Shown one piece after another: positions 28,838 to 37,106 of a stretch of 64,000 bases of DNA. Source of the stretch: Rhizobium sp. CB3090 (GTDB lineage: Bacteria; Pseudomonadota; Alphaproteobacteria; Rhizobiales; Rhizobiaceae); assembly GCF_029714285.1 (NCBI RefSeq), contig NZ_CP121662.1, positions 1,178,001-1,242,000 of the forward strand, in the 5' to 3' direction. The translations under genes and the position numbers were made by a program. The notes below the pieces were generated by a model that did not search any database, was not told the DNA's origin, and saw only the letters and a program-made list of their open reading frames with translations. The first letter of the stretch is position 1. The number at the start of each line of letters is the position of its first letter.

Positions 28838-29668
28838 ATGCGTCCATTCATTGCCCGTCCTGAACATGGAGCGATCTGGATCACAGGCGCCAGCTCAGGG
28901 ATCGGCCGGGCGCTGGCATTGAAACTCGCGGGCGAGGGGTACAAGGTCGCCGTTACCGCCCGCCGTCACGACAAACTGCTGGAGCTGCAGGCGGAAGCGC
29001 ACGAGCTGTCCGGCAGTATCATCGTGCTCGATGGCGACGTCACCAATGCCGAGGATATGGAGCACACCGTCGCAGCGATCGAATATCAACACGGTGGGCT
29101 GGCTCTGGTGATCCTCAATGCCGGCATCTACCTGCCGGCACGCGCTGAGGACTTGAACCATGATGTTTTCGATCGCAGCTTCGCCGTCAATCTCCACGGC
29201 GTCGTCAATTGTCTGGTGCCGGCTGTGCGCCATATGAGGGCGAGGGGATACGGGCAGATCGCCATCGTCTCCTCCGCGGCTGGCTATGGCGGGGTACCTG
29301 CGGGCGCAGCCTATGGCGCGACCAAGGCCGCTCTGATCAACATGGCCGAAAGCCTGAATTTCGAGCTCGACCGCATGGGCATTCATATCCAGCTCGTCAC
29401 ACCCGGCTTCGTCGATACGGCGCTGACCGGGAAAAACAAGTTTTCCATGCCGGGGCTGATATCGGCCGAAGATGCGGCAAAGGCGATCGCCGCCGGCCTG
29501 AAATCGCCCGGCTTCGAAATCACCTTCCCAAAGAGCTTCACCTATCGGGCAAAACTGGTGAACTTTCTGCCTTACAGCCTTTATTTCCGCGTTATCCGGC
29601 GTATCATCGATGGCCGTCGCCCGTCGCGGGCCGCCGGTCATCATCCCAATCCGCATCCGGCGGAATAA
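28838..29668 (+). CDS. SDR-family oxidoreductase
   Basis: 276-residue short-chain dehydrogenase. TGASSGIGRAL (about 16-26) binds the cofactor, LNAGIY is the NAG motif, and SSAAGYGGVPAGAAYGATKAAL holds the catalytic Ser and YxxxK (about 143-167). A C-terminal segment FTYRAKLVNFLPYSLYFRVI is hydrophobic and basic, as in SDRs that work on membrane lipids or polyketides. ATG at 28838 after CAAGGAGAAAAAC. Alone on the plus strand; ugpC follows after 133 bases with its own likely promoter. Confidence 0.87.
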   Translation: MRPFIARPEHGAIWITGASSGIGRALALKLAGEGYKVAVTARRHDKLLELQAEAHELSGSIIVLDGDVTNAEDMEHTVAAIEYQHGGLALVILNAGIYLPARAEDLNHDVFDRSFAVNLHGVVNCLVPAVRHMRARGYGQIAIVSSAAGYGGVPAGAAYGATKAALINMAESLNFELDRMGIHIQLVTPGFVDTALTGKNKFSMPGLISAEDAAKAIAAGLKSPGFEITFPKSFTYRAKLVNFLPYSLYFRVIRRIIDGRRPSRAAGHHPNPHPAE

Positions 29669-29721
29669 CGCGAAGCGCTCCACTTGCCGAAAAGCTTGTG
29701 CGCTGCACAATTCGCCGGGCC

Positions 29722-29739
29722 TTGTCACGGTTTTGTAAT
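29722..29739 (+). promoter_or_regulatory. Pho-box-like site upstream of ugpC
   Basis: TTGTCAC, 4 bases, TTGTAAT: two imperfect copies of the CTGTCAT half-site with the 4-base PhoB spacing. It lies 63-80 bases before the ugpC start. Weak alone (5 of 7 bases in each half), but the ugpB site has the same layout and distance. Confidence 0.45.
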
Positions 29740-29801
29740 GCAAGTTCGCTAGCAGTCCAGCGAATTGACGGGCCCAGAATTGACAGGCGGGAAAGCGCAA
29801 G

Positions 29802-30914
29802 ATGGCAGAGATCCGGATCGAGCAAGTTCGCAAGGCCTATGGACGCAATCAGGTCGTGCATGGCGTCGATCTGACCTTCCGCTCCGGAGAATTCGTCGTC
29901 ATTCTCGGTCCTTCCGGTTGTGGCAAGTCGACCCTGATGCGCATGATCGCCGGCCTCGAGGATATTACTTCGGGTGAAATCATTATCGACGGCAAGGTCG
30001 TCAATCAGCTCGAGCCGCGCGAGCGCGGCTGCGCCATGGTCTTCCAGAATTACGCGCTCTATCCGCACATGGATGTCGCCGCCAACATGGGCTACGCGCT
30101 CAAGGTGGCGGGTGTGCCACGCGCCGAACGTGACCGCCGCATCAAGGAAACGGCCCGCATTGTCGGCCTGGAGGATTTCCTCACCCGCAAGCCCTCCGAG
30201 CTTTCAGGCGGCCAGCGCCAGCGCGTCGCCATGGGCCGCGCCATCATCCGTGAACCGAAAGTCTTCCTCTTCGACGAACCGCTCTCCAATCTGGACGCCA
30301 AGCTGCGCGTCCAGATGCGTGTCGAAATCCGCCGCCTGCACAAGCGCCTGTCGGCCACGTCGGTTTTCGTCACGCATGATCAGGTCGAGGCTATGACGCT
30401 CGCTGACAAGCTGGTGGTCATGTACAAGGGCAATGTCGAGCAGGTCGGCACGCCGCTCGAAGTCTACAATGCGCCGCGCACCCGTTTTGTCGGTTCCTTC
30501 ATCGGTTCGCCGGCCATGAATTTCCTCGAAGGTTCCTTCTCGGCGAATGGCGAGCAATTCATTTTTGATGGCCTGCCGATAGCCATCGACGCCAACATTG
30601 GCAAGCGTCACGCCGGTCTGCCGGTTACGCTCGGCATCCGTCCGGAACATGCGCGTCTCGTGCCGGCCAGCACGCCGGGCGCCGTTCCCGCCACCGTGGA
30701 TTTCGTCGAAGAACTCGGTGCAGGCCGAGTCATCCATTGCGATATCAACGGCTCCAGCTTCGCCGTTGCCGTTGCCGACCATACTACGGGACAAACGGGT
30801 GACGCCGTCGGCCTGGAGATTGCCCAGCAGCATACGCACCTCTTCGCTCAGGACACCGGCCTGCGGCTCGACAGCATTGCCTCGGTCACGCCTCTCAAGG
30901 TTGCCGCAAACTAA
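29802..30914 (+). CDS. ugpC: sn-Glycerol-3-phosphate ABC transporter ATPase
   Basis: Cytoplasmic ATPase that powers glycerol-3-phosphate import with UgpA, UgpE and UgpB. 370 residues. Walker [10 protein letters not shown] (36-44), Q-loop [10 protein letters not shown], signature LSGGQRQR (134-141), Walker B VFLFDEP (154-160), H-loop VFVTHDQ; the C-terminal 130 residues form the OB/TOBE regulatory domain of the MalK group. It is encoded apart from the other three genes, convergent with ugpE. MalK-type ATPases can serve several importers, so the partner is inferred from proximity. Confidence 0.93.
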   Translation: MAEIRIEQVRKAYGRNQVVHGVDLTFRSGEFVVILGPSGCGKSTLMRMIAGLEDITSGEIIIDGKVVNQLEPRERGCAMVFQNYALYPHMDVAANMGYALKVAGVPRAERDRRIKETARIVGLEDFLTRKPSELSGGQRQRVAMGRAIIREPKVFLFDEPLSNLDAKLRVQMRVEIRRLHKRLSATSVFVTHDQVEAMTLADKLVVMYKGNVEQVGTPLEVYNAPRTRFVGSFIGSPAMNFLEGSFSANGEQFIFDGLPIAIDANIGKRHAGLPVTLGIRPEHARLVPASTPGAVPATVDFVEELGAGRVIHCDINGSSFAVAVADHTTGQTGDAVGLEIAQQHTHLFAQDTGLRLDSIASVTPLKVAAN

Positions 30915-30942
30915 TTTTCAGACATCAATTTTCAGCAAGAGC

Positions 30943-30975
30943 GCCCGGAAATCCCCACCGATTTCCGGGCTTTTT
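30943..30975 (+). terminator. ugpC terminator
   Basis: Perfect stem GCCCGGAAAT/ATTTCCGGGC with an 8-base loop and TTTTT. Confidence 0.9.
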
Positions 30976-31033
30976 GCTGGTCAGAGCATCCCGCTTTCAG
31001 ATTAATCACCCAGCGAATAATAACTCTGGACTC

Positions 31034-31075
31034 AAAAACCAGAGCGCCGTGCTTCAAATGAAAGCACGAGGCTCT
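31034..31075 (-). terminator. ugpBAE operon terminator
   Basis: On the minus strand AGAGC and CGTGCTT pair with AAGCACG and GCTCT, with small internal mismatches, followed by GGTTTTT. It lies 27 bases after the ugpE stop. Confidence 0.75.
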
Positions 31076-31101
31076 TTGGGATAGGGGCCAGCCCTATCCG
31101 A

Positions 31102-32016
31102 TCACTTTTCGGTGGCGATGAGGCCGCGAACGAACCAGCGTTGCATCAGCACGACGACGAGGAGCGGCGGGATCATGACGATCAGCGTGCCTGCCATGGC
31201 AATATGCCACTCGGGAAGGCCGCCCACGTTCGGGATGAGCTGCTTGAGTTCTGTCACCGCGGTCGCATGCGACGGATCGGTGGTGATGAGCAGCGGCCAG
31301 AGATACTGGTTCCAGGCCCAGAGGAACATGATGGTGCCGAGCGCGGCCATATTGGTGCGCGACAGCGGCAGCAGGATGTCGAAGAAGAAGCGCAGCGATC
31401 CGGCGCCGTCCATGCGTGCGGCTTCGGTCAGCTCGTCCGGTATCGTCAGGAAGAATTGACGATAGAGGAAGGTACCGGTCGCCGTGGCGACCAGCGGCAG
31501 GATCAGGCCGAGAGAGGAGTTGAGCAGCCCCATATTCAGCGAGACCTGAATGCCTGTAACTTTCTCTATGAGCCAGGTAAGGCCGGTGGCGTCGAGAAGC
31601 CCCTGATAGGGCGACAGGACGTTCGCTATGACCGCATAGGTCGGCACGATACGCACTTCGAGCGGCAGCATCAGTGTTATGAAGACCAGCCAGAAGATGA
31701 AATGGCGGCCGGGATAACGGAAATAGACGAGCGAAAAGGCGGTAAGCGCCGAAATGATCACCTTTCCCGCCGCCACGCCGCCTGCGAAGATCAGGCTATT
31801 CAGCAGTTTAGGCCCGAGATCCGCCGTGGTCCACGCCGTCTTGAGATTGACCCAGAAATCGGTGCCGGGGATCAGCGACATCGGCACTTGATTGACCTCG
31901 GCCAGATTATGGGATGCGGCGATAGCCACGATGGCTATCGGTCCCACTGCCATTACGAAGCCGATGAACAGGATCAGATGGGTGAAGAAATTGAGGATGG
32001 GTGTACGCTCGACCAT
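31102..32016 (-). CDS. ugpE: sn-Glycerol-3-phosphate ABC transporter permease UgpE
   Basis: Inner-membrane permease, 304 residues with six predicted helices; the first is ILNFFTHLILFIGFVMAVGP (about 7-26). The EAA loop EAARMDGAGSLRFFFDILLPL (about 203-223) docks the ATPase. It pairs with UgpA to form the channel. ATG at 32016, 7 bases after the ugpA stop. Last gene of the ugpBAE transcript. Confidence 0.93.
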   Translation of the reverse strand: MVERTPILNFFTHLILFIGFVMAVGPIAIVAIAASHNLAEVNQVPMSLIPGTDFWVNLKTAWTTADLGPKLLNSLIFAGGVAAGKVIISALTAFSLVYFRYPGRHFIFWLVFITLMLPLEVRIVPTYAVIANVLSPYQGLLDATGLTWLIEKVTGIQVSLNMGLLNSSLGLILPLVATATGTFLYRQFFLTIPDELTEAARMDGAGSLRFFFDILLPLSRTNMAALGTIMFLWAWNQYLWPLLITTDPSHATAVTELKQLIPNVGGLPEWHIAMAGTLIVMIPPLLVVVLMQRWFVRGLIATEK

Positions 32017-32023
32017 GTCAGCC

Positions 32024-32908
32024 TCAACGGTAATGCACGCGCCGCTCGATGAAGCGGAACTGGAAGATGGTGAGTACGATGATCAGCAGCATCAGAATGA
32101 TACTTTGTGCCGCCGCGCCGGAAAAATCGAGGCCTTTGAAGCCGTCGGAATAGATCTTGTAGACCATGAGATTCGTTGAGTTGTGCGGGCCGCCTGCGGT
32201 CATGATGTCGACGATGCCGAAGGAATCCTGGAAGCTCTCGGTGATGTTGATCACCAGCAGGAAGAAGATCGTCGGGGTGATCAGCGGGAACTGAATGTCC
32301 CAGAAGCGCCGGATCACGCCCGAGCCGTCCATCGCCGCTGCTTCGATCAATGAGCGCGGAATGGCCTGGAAGGCGGCAAGGAAGAAAATGAAGCTGTAGC
32401 CGATATATTTCCATGAGAAGGCGGCAATGATGGTGGCCATGGCATCGGCACCGTTGAGGCCCGGGTCCCATAGGCCTGGCCAATAGTGGTTGACGATGGA
32501 CATGAAACCGGCTTCCGGTGCCAGGATAAAACGGAAGGCCATTGCCGAAGCGGGCGCAGCAATACCGTAAGGCCAGATGAGCACGACGCTGTAGAACTTC
32601 GAACCTCTGAGCTGCCGGTCCGTCAGGGCCGCAAGCACCAGAGCGACACCCATGGAAAGGCTGGTGCTGATCGCCGCGAAGATGATGCTGATCGTCACCG
32701 AATTCCAGTAATCGGGATTAGCGAGAATCGATTTGAAGTTATCGAGGCCAACCCAGATATTACCGCCGCCCCAGGGTTGCTGCAGCGTCAGCGACCAGAA
32801 GATCGCCTGACCAGCCGGCCAATAGAAGAAGGTGAAGATGAGGAGGAGTTGCGGCACTGCGAACAGGATGCCGACGCTCCACTTGCTGAAAGTCGTACGC
32901 TTTTCCAT
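32024..32908 (-). CDS. ugpA: sn-Glycerol-3-phosphate ABC transporter permease UgpA
   Basis: Inner-membrane permease, 294 residues with six predicted helices. The EAA loop reads EAAAMDGSGVIRRFWDIQFP (about 195-214). I chose the ATG at 32908 (MEKRTTFSKWS) after GGAAGAAGC; an upstream in-frame ATG would add 27 basic residues not usual in the family. Lies 177 bases after ugpB; the gap has no clear terminator, so one transcript is likely. Confidence 0.93.
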   Translation of the reverse strand: MEKRTTFSKWSVGILFAVPQLLLIFTFFYWPAGQAIFWSLTLQQPWGGGNIWVGLDNFKSILANPDYWNSVTISIIFAAISTSLSMGVALVLAALTDRQLRGSKFYSVVLIWPYGIAAPASAMAFRFILAPEAGFMSIVNHYWPGLWDPGLNGADAMATIIAAFSWKYIGYSFIFFLAAFQAIPRSLIEAAAMDGSGVIRRFWDIQFPLITPTIFFLLVINITESFQDSFGIVDIMTAGGPHNSTNLMVYKIYSDGFKGLDFSGAAAQSIILMLLIIVLTIFQFRFIERRVHYR

Positions 32909-33085
32909 TGCTTCTTCCGGCTTGGACCTTGAGCGCCGTGCGGTCATCTGAACGCGCAAAGGACACTCTACCGTTTGAATCGGGAACACCTCTTCCGTTT
33001 CAGGTCATTCCAACTGAAAGCGGATACTCCAGTAGCGAACGTCCGCCGGGATTTCCCGACGGACGTCTATTCCTGCGCTAACTGC

Positions 33086-34438
33086 TTACGGCAGTTGCTT
33101 GCCCTTGTAGGTGGCTTCGAAGCGCTCGAGAACAGCATTGCCGTTCTTGACGAGGTTGTCGATACCTTCCTGGACGCTGACCTTGTTGGCGAAGATGGCC
33201 TGCATCTGATTGCCGAATTCAGCGCGGATCTGCGTGAAGTTGCCGAGACGGACGCCGCGGGTGATTGGAGTCGGCTCGGAAGCGGTCAGGCTGGCGATCG
33301 CGACTTCGCGGCCCTTATACGGAGCCTTGTCGTAGAAGCCGGAGGACTTCATGAAATCGAAGCCGGACTTCGTGACCGGAATGTAGCCGGTGTTGGTCGA
33401 CCAGAAGAGAGCGGTCTTCGGATCGTGGATGAAGTTCAGGAACGCTGCTGCGCCCTTGTATTCGTCAGCCGACTTGCCGGAGAGAACCCAGAGCGATGCA
33501 CCGCCGACGAGCGAATTCTTGCGCTCGGTACCGGCGTAGACCGGAAGTTCGGCAACATCCCAGTTCATGCCGGCCTTCTGCGTCTTGCCGACCGTGCCGT
33601 GGTCGCCGACCGAGGTCATGATCATCTGGCAATCGCCCGATGCAAAGGCCTGAACCATATCCTGGCCGAGATCCTTCGACTTGATCTTGATGAGACCGGC
33701 GTCGTACCAGCTCTTGAGGTCGGTGACGTATTTGACGAACTTGGTCTTGTTGACGGTCAGGCGGGCGTCGAGACCGTCATAGCCGTTGTTCTGGGTAGCA
33801 ACTGGCTCGTTGTGGATGGCCGAGAACTGTTCCATCAACTGCCAGCTTTCGTTGGCGGAGATGTTGATGGCCATCGGGCAATCATAACCAGCGCCCTTCA
33901 GCGCCTTCATGTCGTCGGCAGCTTCTTCCCAGGTCTTCGGAGCGGCGGTCTTGCCGATCTTGGCGAAGGCGTCCTTGTTCCAATAGAGCAGGGCGGTCGA
34001 GGAGTTGAACGGGAAGGAGAGCAGTTCGCCCTTCGAGGTGGCGTAGTAGCGGGCGATGCCCGGGAAATAGTCGTTCCAGTCGATCTTGTAGCCGTTTTCC
34101 GACATCAGCTTGCCGACGGGATAATAGGCGCCGGAAAGCATCATGGTCGCCGTGCCGACGTCGTAAACCTGCACGATCGCCGGCTGCTTGCCGGCGCGGA
34201 AGGCGGCAATGGTGTTCTGCAGAGCGGCGTCGTAGTTGCCCTGGCTGGTGCAGACGACTTGATAGTCGGTCTGAGAATTGTTGAAGTTCGTGCACATCGT
34301 CTGAACGACACGCTCCAGATCGCCCGAGAGGCCGAACCAGAAATCGAACTTGATCGGAGCCGCAGCAGCCGGCAGGGCCAGCGCTAAGCTCACGACGCCG
34401 GCGGCAGCCGCCGAAATGCAGTTATAAAATTTGGACAT
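33086..34438 (-). CDS. ugpB: sn-Glycerol-3-phosphate-binding periplasmic protein
   Basis: Periplasmic binding protein, 450 residues. The signal peptide is SAAAAGVVSLALALPAAAAP with cleavage near residue 26. The mature start IKFDFWFGLSGDLERVVQTM and QGNYDAALQNTIAAFRAGKQ are typical of UgpB in the family-1 solute-binding group. ATG at 34438 after AAAGGAAATAGGGAT. First gene of the minus-strand ugpBAE unit, with a Pho-box-like site 66-83 bases upstream. In other rhizobia ugp genes are induced by phosphate starvation. Confidence 0.95.
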   Translation of the reverse strand: MSKFYNCISAAAAGVVSLALALPAAAAPIKFDFWFGLSGDLERVVQTMCTNFNNSQTDYQVVCTSQGNYDAALQNTIAAFRAGKQPAIVQVYDVGTATMMLSGAYYPVGKLMSENGYKIDWNDYFPGIARYYATSKGELLSFPFNSSTALLYWNKDAFAKIGKTAAPKTWEEAADDMKALKGAGYDCPMAINISANESWQLMEQFSAIHNEPVATQNNGYDGLDARLTVNKTKFVKYVTDLKSWYDAGLIKIKSKDLGQDMVQAFASGDCQMIMTSVGDHGTVGKTQKAGMNWDVAELPVYAGTERKNSLVGGASLWVLSGKSADEYKGAAAFLNFIHDPKTALFWSTNTGYIPVTKSGFDFMKSSGFYDKAPYKGREVAIASLTASEPTPITRGVRLGNFTQIRAEFGNQMQAIFANKVSVQEGIDNLVKNGNAVLERFEATYKGKQLP

Positions 34439-34503
34439 ATCCCTATTTCCTTTTGAAAGCTCGGAACCGGTGGCCTTGCGCAAGTTCACGGCAGCGGCGT
34501 TAT

Positions 34504-34521
34504 AGACAAGCTGTGTGACAG
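34504..34521 (-). promoter_or_regulatory. Pho box upstream of ugpB
   Basis: On the minus strand CTGTCAC, 4 bases, CTTGTCT: direct repeats of the PhoB half-site CTGTCAT with standard spacing. The first half matches 6 of 7 bases. It lies 66-83 bases before the ugpB start. Confidence 0.6.
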
Positions 34522-34677
34522 TTTGTTGTGGGCGGAAACCTCTCGTCCGCAGCCAGTTTTGCGCCTTTGCGAGCGCTTTTAAAGAGCCATCGCGGAATAA
34601 TTCGGTAGGAGGGGCAGACGGCGCCGCAAGTATAGAATAAGGTGCATCTAATATTTCGATACCGAGAGGAGCCGTGC

Positions 34678-34803
34678 ATGGATCGTCGATCCCCGCGCCT
34701 CATCAGGATGGAACGATATATGATGAGGGAGCTGCTGCTGATCGTGGCAGCGCTCACCTTGATGGCGCTCGGCCCTTTGGCACTGCTGATCGCTGGATAT
34801 TGA
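34678..34803 (+). CDS. Small membrane protein, 41 residues
   Basis: Not recognised. A 41-residue frame with a good ribosome site (AGAGGAG, 7 bases before ATG). It has a basic, Met-rich N-terminus MDRRSPRLIRMERYMM and then one strong hydrophobic helix ELLLIVAALTLMALGPLALL ending IAGY. The positive-inside pattern predicts a single-span inner-membrane peptide with its N-terminus in the cytoplasm. It is divergent from ugpB and about 100 bases ahead of the acetyltransferase gene. Coding is supported only by the ribosome site and composition. Confidence 0.5.
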   Translation: MDRRSPRLIRMERYMMRELLLIVAALTLMALGPLALLIAGY

Positions 34804-34899
34804 GGAGTGCAAACCGAGCCGCGAGCTCTCCTTGTCGCCCGCCCGTATCGTGTGCATGATTACCCCCGATTGTGACGAAAGCGTCGGGAGAGCGGATCA

Positions 34900-35457
34900 A
34901 TGGGCCAAAGCGAGCGAGAGAAGATGGCAGCGGGAGAATGGTATTGCTGCATCGATCCGGAACTTGATGCCCTGCGTGCACTTGCCCGGGAGGCCGTGCA
35001 CCAGCACAACACCATGTCGCCCGGCCAGCGCGGTGACATCGGCCCGGCACTGTCGGCGCTTTTTGCCGGTGTGGCCGAGGGCGTGTTCATCGAAGCGCCG
35101 TTTCATTGCACCTATGGCATGAACATTTCGCTCGGCTCGCACGTCTATTTCAATGCCGGCTGCACCATTCTCGATACCGCCCCGGTGCGCATCGGTGAAG
35201 GCAGCATGCTGGGGCCTGGCGTTCATATATATTGTGCCGAGCATCATAAGGATCTGACGCAGCGGCGCGCGGGGCTGGAAATCGCTTGGCCGGTCGAGAT
35301 CGGCAGGGATGTCTGGATCGGTGGCGGCGCCATCATCCTTGGCGGCGTGACCATCGGCGATGGAGCGATCGTCGGAGCGGGCGCGGTCGTTACCAAGGAT
35401 GTTGCGGCGGGCGCGACCGTAATCGGCAATCCCGCGCGGGCTCTGGTCGCCAGATAA
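34900..35457 (+). CDS. Maltose/NodL-type O-acetyltransferase
   Basis: 185-residue left-handed beta-helix acetyltransferase of the LacA/Maa/NodL group. The mac domain (about 10-60) precedes hexapeptide repeats: [35 protein letters not shown], then [30 protein letters not shown]. The catalytic His lies in CAEHHKDL. Acceptor sugar unknown; NodL acts on Nod factor, Maa on maltose or glucose, and no nod genes are nearby. ATG at 34900 after GGGAGAGCGGATCA. Confidence 0.88.
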   Translation: MGQSEREKMAAGEWYCCIDPELDALRALAREAVHQHNTMSPGQRGDIGPALSALFAGVAEGVFIEAPFHCTYGMNISLGSHVYFNAGCTILDTAPVRIGEGSMLGPGVHIYCAEHHKDLTQRRAGLEIAWPVEIGRDVWIGGGAIILGGVTIGDGAIVGAGAVVTKDVAAGATVIGNPARALVAR

Positions 35458-35467
35458 GCGGCCGACA

Positions 35468-35782
35468 TCACTCCGCCGGGCGCCGGCGCCTTGTCCACCA
35501 CACGGCAAGGCGCCGTCGCCAGCGCCGTACGAGCGGCAGATCATGCGACAACACGACGAAGCCAAGCGGCAACATCCAGAAGCCGAGGACCGGCAGGAAG
35601 CCGAGAAAGCCACCGAAGATCAACGCGACGCCGACGCCAAGACGGGCAAGTCTCGATCGCGGAAGCGGAATACAAAGGGAGCCAATAACAAGCTCGTGTG
35701 TGGTATGATCTATTCCGAAACGCCGCGCCTTTCCGTTGCCGTTGCGATCGGTCTTTTCTTTGGTACTGCCTTGATCAGTCAT
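35468..35782 (-). CDS. Conserved small inner-membrane protein
   Basis: 104 residues of unknown function. The middle holds a hydrophobic stretch LARLGVGVALIFGGFLGFLP then VLGFWMLPLGFVVLSHD, predicting two close membrane spans with a Pro/Gly-rich turn. The C-terminus is very basic (RRWRRRLAVWWTRRRRP). I recall similar short proteins in many Rhizobiales, always uncharacterised. Start taken at MTDQGSTKEK (35782); the frame stays open for 23 more codons. Convergent with the acetyltransferase gene, 10 bases between stops. Confidence 0.65.
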   Translation of the reverse strand: MTDQGSTKEKTDRNGNGKARRFGIDHTTHELVIGSLCIPLPRSRLARLGVGVALIFGGFLGFLPVLGFWMLPLGFVVLSHDLPLVRRWRRRLAVWWTRRRRPAE

Positions 35783-35899
35783 CCACAGGAAATGGTAAGG
35801 CGACGAAATAATACAAGGGAAATGGATTTTTTTGAAAAAACCGCTTGGCAAATCGGGAAAGCATTTGTATTACCCCGCTCACACCGCGCCAAGCGGTAT

Positions 35900-35974
35900 T
35901 CCCTGGTAGCTCAGCGGTAGAGCATTCGACTGTTAATCGACAGGTCGCCGGTTCGAATCCGGCCCGGGGAGCCA
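35900..35974 (+). tRNA. tRNA-Asn (anticodon GTT)
   Basis: 75 bases with an encoded CCA. TCCCTGG pairs with CCGGGGA; D arm GTAGCTCAGCGGTAGAGC; anticodon loop CTGTTAA gives GTT; T arm GCCGGTTCGAATCCGGC. Confidence 0.97.
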
Positions 35975-36150
35975 GTTTCAAGAGCCACATTCTCATTGCC
36001 GGGAATGTGGCTTTTTCATTTCCAGCCATTTCAAACCGTGTCGCTCCTCTCGAAAACGTGAGGACACATTCATGTATCGTTAATCTGAACAGGCGCATGA
36101 ACGTTGTGCGCTATCGCGCAGCATATTCCCCCAAATGCTAGAGGTTCGAA

Positions 36151-36333
36151 ATGAAAAATCTGATTCTTGCTTCCGCCGTTGCTCTGGCTTCCTTCGTCGG
36201 CATCAGCACGCAGTCTGAAGCGGCGACGATTGTGCGTGTCGATAACCATCATCATCACCATTGCGTCGTGAAGACCGTACGCCATCACGTTCACGGCCAT
36301 TGGGTCGTCCGCAAGGAACGCGTCTGCCGTTGA
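36151..36333 (+). CDS. Small exported histidine-rich protein
   Basis: 60 residues. A clean signal peptide MKNLILASAVALASFVGIST runs to SEAA (about 24). The mature part is only about 36 residues, with NHHHHHC, then VRHHVHGHWVV and a second Cys near the end (VC): nine His, two Cys. It could bind zinc, copper or nickel in the periplasm, or the cysteines could form a disulfide. ATG at 36151 after GAGGTTCGAA, with a strong terminator about 50 bases after the stop, so it is a complete small transcription unit. Confidence 0.78.
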   Translation: MKNLILASAVALASFVGISTQSEAATIVRVDNHHHHHCVVKTVRHHVHGHWVVRKERVCR

Positions 36334-36381
36334 TCCGGTAGCAGTTTCGAGCAGCCGGCCTTCGTCGTCGGCAAAATGAGA

Positions 36382-36426
36382 CCGGCCGTTGCCGAATATT
36401 TTGTCGGCAACGGCCGGAACGTTTTT
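36382..36426 (+). terminator. Terminator of the His-rich gene
   Basis: Perfect 14-bp stem CCGGCCGTTGCCGA/TCGGCAACGGCCGG with an 8-base loop, followed by AACGTTTTT. Confidence 0.9.
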
Positions 36427-36502
36427 GGGAATGGGCACGGAAATTCGCCTTGTGGGCGGCGCCAAATTGGCCGCCCAACGATAGTCGCGCCTACGCTACG
36501 GA

Positions 36503-36826
36503 TTACGGCCGGAATTCGAAGTAGATGCCTCCGTGGCGGTAATGATGGTAGCGGCGGTAACGCCAGTCATCATCATCCCAATAGCGGCGGCGATCCCAGC
36601 GGTCGTGCCAGTAGCGGCGATCGTAGTGACGATCACGCCAATAATATCGACGCCCCTCATACCAGTCCTGGTTTCGTCGGGATCCGTGCTCTTGGACCAG
36701 AATGACGCCGGAAAGGCTGGGCGAGGGCGAGTTTGTCAACGGCATGGCCGTTGCTGGAACCGCGGCTGCCAGCACTGTTCCCATAGCAAGTGAGGCGGCC
36801 AGGGCTATCGAAGCAAAGTGTTTCAA
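36503..36826 (-). CDS. Small exported Arg/Tyr/Trp/Asp-rich protein, TTG start
   Basis: 107 residues from a TTG at 36826, which has AAAGGAG at ideal spacing; no ATG in this frame has a comparable site. The N-terminus KHFASIALAASLAMGTVLAA then VPATAMP is a signal peptide. The mature C-terminal half is low complexity, rich in Arg, Tyr, Trp and Asp (RRYYWRDRHYDRRYWHDRWD), ending in YFEFRP. Similar short Y/R/W-rich exported proteins are common in Rhizobiales next to BA14K-type proteins, but the BA14K core is not seen. Function unknown. Confidence 0.65.
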   Translation of the reverse strand: MKHFASIALAASLAMGTVLAAAVPATAMPLTNSPSPSLSGVILVQEHGSRRNQDWYEGRRYYWRDRHYDRRYWHDRWDRRRYWDDDDWRYRRYHHYRHGGIYFEFRP

Positions 36827-37041
36827 AGCACCGACTCCTTTGTTGGACACAAACGTCCCTTGACGAGTTAACGTCGCGATGGCGGCAATGTTCCCGTTTA
36901 AAGTTGATCTGGGCAGGAGTGCAACGTGTGATATGGGCGGCACTGAGTTTTGGGATTGCCGCCTGCTGAAAGTTGCAAGACCGGTTGTGCCGGTGAGGGA
37001 TCAGGTGAAGCCGCGCCACATAGTTCGAAGGCGATCGACAT

Positions 37042-37072
37042 AAAAGGGGCCCAGCAGGGAAAGCCAGGCCCC
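37042..37072 (-). terminator. Porin gene terminator
   Basis: On the minus strand GGGGCC pairs with GGCCCC across a 15-base loop, followed by TTTTATG, about 35 bases after the porin stop. Confidence 0.65.
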
Positions 37073-37106
37073 TCTCTTCTCTGATCGGAGGTCAATTCAG
37101 ATCAGG

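Noticed and set aside
32975..34387. A 470-residue frame opposite ugpB
   Set aside because: Shadow of ugpB; no start signal or domain.
36503..36826. BA14K-type lectin-like protein
   Set aside because: Size and export fit, but the conserved BA14K core with its cysteine and YxGxxG pattern is absent.
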